Source of the DNA: Methylophilaceae bacterium
Lineage (GTDB): Bacteria; Pseudomonadota; Gammaproteobacteria; Burkholderiales; Methylophilaceae
Assembly (NCBI GenBank): GCA_017880825.1
Contig: JADGRN010000096.1
Span: forward strand, 1 to 6,057
DNA length: 6,057 nt
Direction of reading: 5' to 3'
The position numbers and the translations under genes are program-made. Positions 1 to 4,341 of the stretch are shown in pieces. The notes below the pieces were generated by a model, which did not search any database, was not told the origin of the DNA, and saw nothing but the letters and a program-made list of their open reading frames with translations. Position 1 is the stretch's first letter. The number at the start of each line of letters is the position of its first letter.

Positions 1-152
1 TTGCTGAAATTGATCCAGCGCTCCTATCCGATGAAATTGAGAGAGTAAATATTAGTCTTCCAAAAAGAGTATTGGCGCGATTAGATGCTAAAGCCAGATC
101 GGCAGGGGAAACACGCTCTGGGTATATCGCACACATGGCCATTAGCGGTTAA
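1..152 (+). CDS. hicB: HicB-type antitoxin, 3' end only
   Basis: Reading from base 3, the window opens inside a frame that gives 49 residues and a TAA at 150-152. The C-terminal half reads as a ribbon-helix-helix: a short strand (RVNISLPKRVL), then a helix (ARLDAKARSAGE), then TRSGYIAHMA. This is the usual C-terminal DNA-binding domain of HicB antitoxins, which neutralise the HicA mRNA interferase and repress their own operon. The HicB-like fold that contacts HicA, and hicA itself (normally just upstream), would lie to the left of the window and cannot be checked. The gene converges on the leftward epimerase gene, with an 79-bp gap. A stand-alone RHH regulator is the main alternative, but the ISLPKRVLARLDAKA and GETRSGYIA stretches are very HicB-like. 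Confidence 0.75.
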   Translation, partial: AEIDPALLSDEIERVNISLPKRVLARLDAKARSAGETRSGYIAHMAISG

Positions 153-177
153 CCAACCCATAAGTTGAGCATAGGCC

Positions 178-195
178 TGCTAATGCCATTTAGCA
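178..195. terminator. weak hairpin between convergent genes
   Basis: TGCTAA (178-183) and TTAGCA (190-195) form a 6-bp stem with a 6-base loop in the 79-bp gap between the 3' ends of hicB and the epimerase gene. The stem is AT-rich and no clean T-run follows on either strand, so it would be a poor intrinsic terminator. Its position between convergent genes is the main reason to list it. Confidence 0.2.
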
Positions 196-231
196 TTCAT
201 TAATTTAGCCGGCCCTTCAATAAACGCAGCA

Positions 232-1239
232 TTAACTGCGGTTGTATGCCTGATACCAGGCAACGAAACGCGCCACACCCTCTCGCACTGAAGTGTTTGG
301 TTTTAAGCCTGACCAGCCATCCAACTCCGTGGTATCTGCATAGGTCGCAGGTACATCACCAGGCTGCATGGGCAGGAAATTTTTTTCGGCTGTTTTGCCC
401 AACGCGGCTTCCAGTGCTTCTATGTATTCCATCAACTTAACTGGTTGGTTGTTGCCAATGTTAAATACCCGATATGGTGCATTACTGGTGCTGGGGTCGG
501 GGTTATCGGAGTCAAAGGATGGGTTCGCTGTTGCAGGTTTATCCAGCAAGCGAAGCACACCCTCAACGATGTCATCAATATAGGTAAAGTCGCGCATCAT
601 ATTGCCGTGGTTGAAGACGTCAATCGGCTTATCCTCAAGAATCGCTTTTGTGAACAGGAATAGCGCCATATCCGGACGACCCCATGGGCCATAGACTGTA
701 AAGAACCTCAAACCGGTGGTTGGCAGACCAAACAGGTGGCTGTAGGTGTGCGCCATCAGTTCGTTGGATTTCTTGGTGGCGGCATAAAGACTGACAGGGT
801 GGTCGATATTGTCATGCTCAGAGAACGGCAATTTCGTATTTCCACCGTACACACTGGAACTGGAAGCATACACCAGATGCTCGACCTTAGCATGACGGCA
901 GCCTTCAAGAATATTCGTGAACCCAACCAGGTTTGATTGAATATAAGCATGAGGATTAATTAGCGAGTAGCGCACTCCGGCTTGAGCGGCAAGATGGATG
1001 ACGCGTTGGAACCCTTCTTTTGCGAACAGCTCTGCCATGCCCCGGATATCGGCAACATCCATTTTGATAAAGCGAAATTTTTGCTGCGGTAACAGACGAT
1101 CCAGGCGCGCCTGTTTAAGGTTTACATCGTAATAGTCATTGAGGTTGTCGATACCGACAACTTCATCCCCGCGTGCCAGCAAGCGCAATGCGGTGTGCAT
1201 GCCTATAAATCCAGCAGCACCGGTGAGAAGGATTTTCAT
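232..1239 (-). CDS. UDP-glucuronate 4-epimerase-type NAD-dependent epimerase
   Basis: This is a full-length (335 aa) extended short-chain dehydrogenase/reductase of the GalE/UDP-glucuronate 4-epimerase group, which interconverts UDP-glucuronate and UDP-galacturonate in the cytoplasm for capsule, O-antigen or exopolysaccharide synthesis. The Rossmann NAD-binding motif TGAAGFIG is at residues 6-13. The active site has SSSSVYG at 126-132 and the YxxxK pair Y152/K156 (YAATK). [15 protein letters not shown] at 178-192 and [12 protein letters not shown] at 216-227 are typical of the UDP-glucuronate epimerase branch. The ATG at 1239 is supported by a GGAAAG Shine-Dalgarno nine bases upstream, lying inside the last codons of the dehydrogenase gene, whose stop is only 3 bases away, so the two look translationally coupled. 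The natural partner making the uronic acid nucleotide sugar is the broken dehydrogenase next door; substrate specificity (GlcA versus GlcNAcA) cannot be fixed from sequence alone. Confidence 0.9.
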   Translation of the reverse strand: MKILLTGAAGFIGMHTALRLLARGDEVVGIDNLNDYYDVNLKQARLDRLLPQQKFRFIKMDVADIRGMAELFAKEGFQRVIHLAAQAGVRYSLINPHAYIQSNLVGFTNILEGCRHAKVEHLVYASSSSVYGGNTKLPFSEHDNIDHPVSLYAATKKSNELMAHTYSHLFGLPTTGLRFFTVYGPWGRPDMALFLFTKAILEDKPIDVFNHGNMMRDFTYIDDIVEGVLRLLDKPATANPSFDSDNPDPSTSNAPYRVFNIGNNQPVKLMEYIEALEAALGKTAEKNFLPMQPGDVPATYADTTELDGWSGLKPNTSVREGVARFVAWYQAYNRS

Positions 1240-1242
1240 GCC

Positions 1243-1782
1243 TTATAGCTTTCCATCCACCTGATTTGCGTCGAATTTAATGGTAGTGAAACGGTGCTCC
1301 TTGTCCCCCGGATTGATGCGTTCAGGACTATAGTCGGCAAAGAAAACTTGGTTGAATTTGAGTCCGGATATCCTTTCGATGACAGGAATACAATCATCCT
1401 CTGTCGCTCCCGGATAGACTGTGAATTCGTAGATAACCACATCACCTTTTTTGATCACCTTACCCAGGCTTTCGCTCGCCTTGATTAATGGTGTGAGATC
1501 CGGGCGATTATATTTATCCACCGGGGTAGGAACGGTCACCACATAGGCGTTGCAGGAGGCTATGTCATTCAAGTTGTCGGTATAGCTTAACCGGATGGCT
1601 TGTGTGAGTTCCTCATCCTCTACTTCAAGAGTATGATCATGGCCAGCACGCAACTCGCTCACGCGAGCAGAATTGATATCAAATCCGATAGTTTCATAGT
1701 GCTTGCCAAATTCAACGGCCAAAGGCAACCCAACATAACCTAATCCAATAACACCCAATTTTACTTCAGATAGATTTATCAT
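1243..1782 (-). pseudogene. nucleotide-sugar dehydrogenase (TviB/WbpA type), internal deletion
   Basis: The 179-residue frame begins like UDP-GlcNAc/UDP-GalNAc 6-dehydrogenases (VipA/TviB, WbpA). It has GVIGLGYVGLPLA (residues 10-22, NAD-binding Rossmann), VVTVPTPVDKYNRPDL (81-96) and YSPERINPGDKEHR (151-164). Family members are about 425 residues, but here similarity stops at about TTIK (166-169) and the frame ends FDANQVDGKL. That tail resembles the ordinary C-terminus of the family (VDGRL-like), so I infer an in-frame loss of roughly 245 codons near 1270-1280 rather than simple truncation. Missing are the central helical domain, the catalytic cysteine region and most of the UDP-binding domain, so the enzyme should be inactive. 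Residue 120 is Phe in VIYEFTVYPG, where the family usually has Ser (VIYESTVYPG), consistent with relaxed constraint. The start ATG at 1782 matches the family N-terminus, although its ribosome binding site is weak. The tail also carries the Shine-Dalgarno of the epimerase gene, which the deletion left intact. Confidence 0.8.
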
Positions 1783-1834
1783 TGATTTTTCGCCGTTTGT
1801 GCTTGTTGAACTGTTACTAATTTTGTAGTCTGTG

Positions 1835-1863
1835 TTGCCTGGATTTTACCTGATATTTAATAT
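1835..1863 (+). promoter_or_regulatory. possible sigma-70 promoter for the SDR gene
   Basis: TTGCCT (1835-1840) and TAATAT (1858-1863) are separated by 17 bases, each matching four of six consensus positions. They lie in the 101-bp AT-rich gap between the divergent dehydrogenase and SDR genes, about 20 bases before the SDR start. A leftward promoter must also be here for the dehydrogenase/epimerase pair, but I could not pick one with acceptable spacing. Confidence 0.3.
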
Positions 1864-1883
1864 TTCTTAGCCTCAAGATTTAC

Positions 1884-2579
1884 ATGTCTAACATTCTCAT
1901 TACCGGTACCAACCGCGGGCTGGGCCTGGAATTCGCCCGCCAGTATGCCAGCGCTGGCTGGCAGGTGATTGCCTGTTGCCGCAATCCGCACAAAGCCGAT
2001 GCTTTGCAGCGGCTCAAATTGAAACATGCCGACAGGCTCAGCATCCACGCGTTGGATGTGGCCGATTGTGCCCGCATTGACCAGCTGGCAAAGCAATTAT
2101 CGGGGAATACCATCGATGTGCTGATCAATAACGCCGGGGTCTATCAGTATGGCGGGGAAGGCTTCCGCAGCATCGATTACGCGGCATGGCTGGATTCTTT
2201 CCGCATCAACACCATGGCACCGCTGAAGATGGCCGAAGCATTTATCCAGCATATTGCCAAAAGCGAGCAGAAAAAGATCATCAACATCACCAGCAAGATG
2301 GGCAGCATTGATGACAACCGCAGCGGCCATCATTATCTCTATCGTTCGAGCAAGGCCGCGCTTAACATGGTCACCAAAAGCTTGGCCATCGACCTGGCGA
2401 CGTATGGCATCACCACCATCGTGCTGCATCCGGGCCTGGTGCAGACCGACATGGGGGGTTACGGCGCGCCAACCACGGTCGAACAAAGCATTTCCGGCAT
2501 GCGCGAGGTTATCGCGCGCATCGGCAGCAAGGACAGCGGCAAATTTTATGACTTCCGCGGACAAGAGATTGCTTGGTAA
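1884..2579 (+). CDS. SDR family NAD(P)-dependent oxidoreductase (C-factor-like)
   Basis: This 231-residue protein is a classical short-chain dehydrogenase/reductase of normal length, cytosolic, with no signal peptide or membrane segment. TGTNRGLG at residues 7-14 is the TGxxxGxG cofactor site, LDVAD at 57-61 contacts the adenine ring, and NNAG is at 82-85. The catalytic set is S137 (NITSKMGS), Y153 and K157 (YRSSK). HPGLVQTDM at 182-190 is the usual PG motif after the active site. The overall pattern resembles the C-factor/sniffer-like SDRs of bacteria, whose substrates are mostly unknown, so I do not assign a reaction. There is no clear Shine-Dalgarno; the ATG at 1884 is chosen because it places the glycine motif at the standard distance. 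It is divergent from the dehydrogenase gene and followed by a 100-bp gap before the toxin-antitoxin operon, so there is no evidence of a shared pathway with either. Confidence 0.9.
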   Translation: MSNILITGTNRGLGLEFARQYASAGWQVIACCRNPHKADALQRLKLKHADRLSIHALDVADCARIDQLAKQLSGNTIDVLINNAGVYQYGGEGFRSIDYAAWLDSFRINTMAPLKMAEAFIQHIAKSEQKKIINITSKMGSIDDNRSGHHYLYRSSKAALNMVTKSLAIDLATYGITTIVLHPGLVQTDMGGYGAPTTVEQSISGMREVIARIGSKDSGKFYDFRGQEIAW

Positions 2580-2614
2580 TACCTTGGAAGACACATGCTG
2601 TGGAGGAAATTAGC

Positions 2615-2644
2615 TTGCTTGAAAACAAACCAAGCTGGTAAACT
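2615..2644 (+). promoter_or_regulatory. possible promoter of the Phd/PIN operon
   Basis: TTGCTT (2615-2620) and TAAACT (2639-2644) are 18 bases apart, with four of six matches each. The -10 overlaps the inverted repeat at 2628-2649, an arrangement that would let a bound antitoxin block RNA polymerase. The evidence is positional and weak. Confidence 0.3.
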
Positions 2645-2649
2645 TGGTT
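2628..2649. promoter_or_regulatory. inverted repeat, candidate antitoxin operator
   Basis: AACCAAG (2628-2634) and CTTGGTT (2643-2649) are perfect 7-bp inverted arms around an 8-base spacer. A further TTGGTT half-site lies at 2653-2658. It sits 30 bases upstream of the antitoxin start. Phd/YefM antitoxins typically autoregulate by binding palindromes in this position; that this is the operator is inference. Confidence 0.4.
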
Positions 2650-2679
2650 CAATTGGTTAGTTTTAAACAGGGGAATATA

Positions 2680-2904
2680 ATGCGTTCAGTCAATTTACAT
2701 GAAGCCAAAACACATTTATCTGAGTTGGTTGGTTCTGCTGCAGCCGGTGAGGAAATCATTATTGCTAAATCTGGTATAGCAATGGCCCGTCTTGTTCCGC
2801 TGGAAAAACCCGAACCGCGCCAGCCTGGACTCGCCAAAGGTAAATTAACCGACGCCTTCTTTGAACCGCTATCAATTGAAGAGTTGGATGCTTGGACACA
2901 ATGA
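2680..2904 (+). CDS. type II antitoxin, Phd/YefM family
   Basis: This is a 74-residue antitoxin paired with the PIN toxin that follows. The N-terminal part (MRSVNLHEAKTHLSELV, residues 1-17, through IIIAKSGIAMARLVPL to about 41) is the Phd/YefM fold that dimerises and binds operator DNA. The C-terminal part (about 51-74, including FFEPLSIEELDAWT) is the acidic, flexible tail expected to wrap and inhibit the toxin. I chose the ATG at 2680 over an upstream in-frame TTG at 2644 because it has a good AGGGGAA Shine-Dalgarno at the right distance and gives the standard family N-terminus. The stop overlaps the toxin start as ATGA (2901-2904), so translation is coupled. Expression is probably self-repressed through the inverted repeat upstream. 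Confidence 0.9.
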   Translation: MRSVNLHEAKTHLSELVGSAAAGEEIIIAKSGIAMARLVPLEKPEPRQPGLAKGKLTDAFFEPLSIEELDAWTQ

Positions 2905-3290
2905 GCAATCTGATTCTCGACACACATACATTGCTCTGGTGGCTTTTTGACGATCCTCGTTTATCCACTGCTGCACGCGCCTCCATAGCGAATCCAAAAG
3001 CTCGAATCTGGGTGAGTGCCGCATCAGCATGGGAGGTTGCTACCAAAGCACGTCTAGGTAAATTACCCGAAGCAGGCGATGTACCGACTAAACTACCGCA
3101 ATACATACGCCAGGCACGCTTTCTGGAATTGCCAGTTACCATAGAGCATAGCCTTAAGGCAGGCGCTTTGCCTGGACCGCATCGGGATCCGTTTGACAGA
3201 ATGCTGATTGCGCAATCTTTTGTAACTGATTACCCCGTTGTTACGACAGATCAAGTATTCAAGGAGTATGGCGCGAAGGTAATTTGGTAG
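2901..3290 (+). CDS. PIN-domain toxin (VapC-like ribonuclease)
   Basis: This 129-residue protein is a complete PIN-domain toxin, predicted to be a metal-dependent ribonuclease held inactive by the antitoxin encoded just before it. The acidic active-site residues are in place: D7 in LILDTHTLLWWL, E45 in ASAWEVATK, D96/D99 in HRDPFDRMLIAQ, and D117 in TTDQVF. The YPVVTTD and C-terminal VIW segments are standard for the subfamily that partners Phd/YefM-type antitoxins. The ATG at 2901, overlapping the antitoxin stop, is preferred to a TTG at 2892 that would add three residues. The RNA target cannot be read from the sequence. The unit looks intact and probably functional; toxin-antitoxin pairs of this kind are often carried on accessory DNA. 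Confidence 0.92.
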   Translation: MSNLILDTHTLLWWLFDDPRLSTAARASIANPKARIWVSAASAWEVATKARLGKLPEAGDVPTKLPQYIRQARFLELPVTIEHSLKAGALPGPHRDPFDRMLIAQSFVTDYPVVTTDQVFKEYGAKVIW

Positions 3291-3405
3291 AATTTTGACG
3301 CGTTAACCGGCACCCCACGGCTGCGGCATGGCGCCTCCCGGACCCAGCAGGCCGCGCATGAAACTGGGCAAGGCAAAACAACCACAAATGGATCTGTTTG
3401 ACTGA
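3291..3405 (+). other. spacer with a 25-codon open frame ending in a clamp-like motif
   Basis: Between the toxin stop and the repeat element there is no recognisable gene. An ATG at 3328 opens a 25-residue frame to TGA at 3403-3405, and the frame is open back to a TAA at 3304-3306. Its C-terminus, KAKQPQMDLFD, contains QMDLF, which fits the bacterial beta-clamp binding pattern QxxLF found at the ends of several DNA repair polymerases. There is no Shine-Dalgarno. It may be the leftover 3' end of a lost gene, or chance. Confidence 0.2.
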
Positions 3406-3461
3406 GTAGCACAGGCGCCCTCGCCTGCATTGCCCTCACCCCAACCCCGCTCTGCGCCCCA

Positions 3462-3485
3462 CGGATTTGGCTGCATCCAAATCCG
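3462..3485. repeat. 9-bp stem hairpin inside the repeat element
   Basis: CGGATTTGG (3462-3470) and CCAAATCCG (3477-3485) are perfect inverted arms around a 6-base loop, CTGCAT. No T-run follows, so it is not a classical intrinsic terminator, but it could structure the transcript end of either convergent gene. Confidence 0.5.
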
Positions 3486-3498
3486 GCTCTGACGGCTC

Positions 3499-3510
3499 GA
3501 AGCATGCTTC
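3499..3510. repeat. 12-bp perfect palindrome
   Basis: GAAGCATGCTTC at 3499-3510 is fully self-complementary with no spacer. It lies between the other two hairpins in the interior of the repeat element. A role is unknown. Confidence 0.45.
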
Positions 3511-3527
3511 AAGAAACCCCGTCTTCG

Positions 3528-3541
3528 TCCCGCTGGCGGGA
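3528..3541. repeat. GC-rich hairpin, part of a dispersed-repeat-like motif
   Basis: TCCCGC-TG-GCGGGA is a 6-bp stem with a 2-base loop, immediately followed by GAGGG. Motifs of the form CCCTCTCCCGC...GCGGGAGAGGG are, from general knowledge, common dispersed intergenic repeats in proteobacteria. Here the matching CCCTCACCCC arm lies about 90 bases away, as though the repeat had been opened by the intervening sequence. Confidence 0.4.
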
Positions 3542-3587
3542 GAGGGTGCCTAATACAGCAGGCGTGGGCGCCTGCGCTACAAAACTA

Positions 3588-3992
3588 CTAATAAGCACCA
3601 CCGGTAAAACGCTTGATGTCGCGTAGCTGGCGCTTGGTTGGACGGCCTGCTCCGCGTTCACGCTTGCCGTGCTCAGCTTCGCGCGTCAGCGCTGCTTCGG
3701 CTCTGCGTGCCAGGCTGGTTTCTGTTTCTTCATAGAGCAGTGCCGCTTCCGGCGCGCCTCTGCGCTGAACGGATAAACCACGTACCACCACTTCCATTTC
3801 GAGCTCTTTGCGACGGATACGGATAACCGCACCCAGCCTGACTTCCTTGGCCGGTTTTGCACGATCGCCATCGACATGCACTTTGCCGCTGTCGACCGCA
3901 TCCGAGGCCAGGCTGCGGGTTTTGAAAAAGCGCGCAGCCCACAGCCATTTATCCAGACGGCACTTGCTATCGGCAATATGATCTGCGCTCAT
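3588..3992 (-). CDS. hslR: Hsp15-like S4-domain RNA-binding protein
   Basis: This 134-residue basic protein matches Hsp15, a heat-shock protein that binds dissociated 50S subunits carrying a stalled nascent chain and helps recycle them. The S4 RNA-binding domain occupies about residues 11-70, with the hallmark CRLDKWLWAARFFKTRSLA (11-29), VDSGKVHVDGDRAKPAKEV (33-51) and GAVIRIRR. The C-terminal tail is rich in Arg/Lys and contains GRPTKRQLRDIKRF (116-129), typical of the family. I chose the ATG at 3992 because the frame open further upstream (to 4160) only reads the protease gene in another frame. The start lies one base after the stop of the Lon-related gene (TGA-A-ATG arrangement), so hslR is probably translated by coupling and transcribed with moaE and the protease gene. 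Length and motifs are intact. No heat-shock promoter can be assigned close to the start because it lies inside the upstream gene. Confidence 0.9.
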   Translation of the reverse strand: MSADHIADSKCRLDKWLWAARFFKTRSLASDAVDSGKVHVDGDRAKPAKEVRLGAVIRIRRKELEMEVVVRGLSVQRRGAPEAALLYEETETSLARRAEAALTREAEHGKRERGAGRPTKRQLRDIKRFTGGAY

Positions 3993-3993
3993 T

Positions 3994-4341
3994 TCATGCC
4001 TGATGATGTTCCCGTTCACGCGCAGCGCTGTCACACGCCCTGCGGAAGCCTTCCAGCGTACGCTGGATGCGGCCCAGCACAGTCTCCGGACGGTAATTGC
4101 CGGCGTCGTCCGGCAGCCCGGCCACCATTCCAGCGAGTAGCTCGATGCCATCCAGCACATTATCGATCAGGTAAATCTTGAACAGACCCTGCTCTACCGC
4201 GCCAATGACTTCCCGGTCCAGCAGCAAGTGTCTGGCATTACGCCCGGGAATCACTATGCCCTGCGTGCCGTCCAGCCCAATGCGGCGGCAGACACGGAAA
4301 TAGCCTTCGATCTTGTCATTGATGCCGCCAACCGGCATCAT
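3994..4341 (-). pseudogene. Lon-related protease, C-terminal fragment after deletion/frameshift
   Basis: This frame holds the end of the Lon-type proteolytic domain. MMPVGGINDKIEGYFRVCRRIGLDGTQG is typical of Lon-related ATP-dependent proteases, and the Lys of GGINDKIEG is the catalytic-dyad lysine. IVIPGRNARHLLL and DNVLDGIELLAG complete the domain. Native coding clearly continues upstream of the ATG at 4341: the same frame reads QFWLTGALNQHGE back to about 4381 before meeting a stop. The catalytic serine segment (GDSAS-type motif) that should precede it is absent. As it stands, the 115-residue product could be made only by re-initiation at the ATG that overlaps the TGA of the upstream piece. 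It has half of the catalytic dyad and should not be a protease. Its stop is one base from the hslR start. Confidence 0.8.

Larger units (their letters stand above)
3406..3580. repeat. REPIN-like inverted pair of GTAG-hairpin repeats
   Basis: The left unit (3406-3428) starts GTAGC and folds as CAGGCG-CCCT-CGCCTG (3412-3427). The right unit (3558-3580) ends GCTAC and folds as GCAGGCG-TGGG-CGCCTGC (3558-3575). The right unit's reverse complement agrees with the left at 21 of 23 positions. Each unit has a GTAG tetranucleotide at the outer foot of a hairpin, which is the layout of REP sequences recognised by RAYT (REP-associated tyrosine) transposases, and two facing units make a REPIN/BIME. The interior holds a GCCCTCACCCC motif near the left unit (3432-3442) and a roughly complementary GGGAGAGGGTGCC (3538-3550) near the right, plus three palindromes listed separately. 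The element begins 115 bases after the toxin stop and ends 7 bases from the hslR stop. No transposase is in the window. Confidence 0.6.

Noticed and set aside
2097..2594. 165-residue leftward open frame opposite the SDR gene
   Set aside because: It is a shadow of a well-supported SDR coding sequence and its translation shows no family motifs.
2653..2681. TTGGTT and a perfect TATAAT, 17 bases apart, just before the antitoxin gene
   Set aside because: The TATAAT overlaps the antitoxin ATG, so transcription would start inside the gene. The -35 matches only three of six positions and the A/T run is explained by the start region.
3311..3464. Two copies of a CCCCACGG-containing stretch (3311-3320 and 3455-3464)
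   Set aside because: The match is only about ten bases with one mismatch in GC-rich sequence and does not extend, so chance is adequate.
3251..3512. Leftward open frames of 69-84 residues in the toxin/hslR gap
   Set aside because: They run across the toxin 3' end and the repeat element, have low-complexity composition and no recognisable motif.
3406..3580. CRISPR array or insertion sequence
   Set aside because: There are only two repeat units, in inverted rather than direct orientation, no spacers of regular size, and no transposase reading frame; a REP-type pair fits better.
3993..4160. N-terminal extension of hslR up to an ATG at 4160
   Set aside because: These codons lie inside the Lon-related reading frame, which has conserved family residues, and Hsp15 proteins begin shortly before the S4 domain, matching the ATG at 3992.
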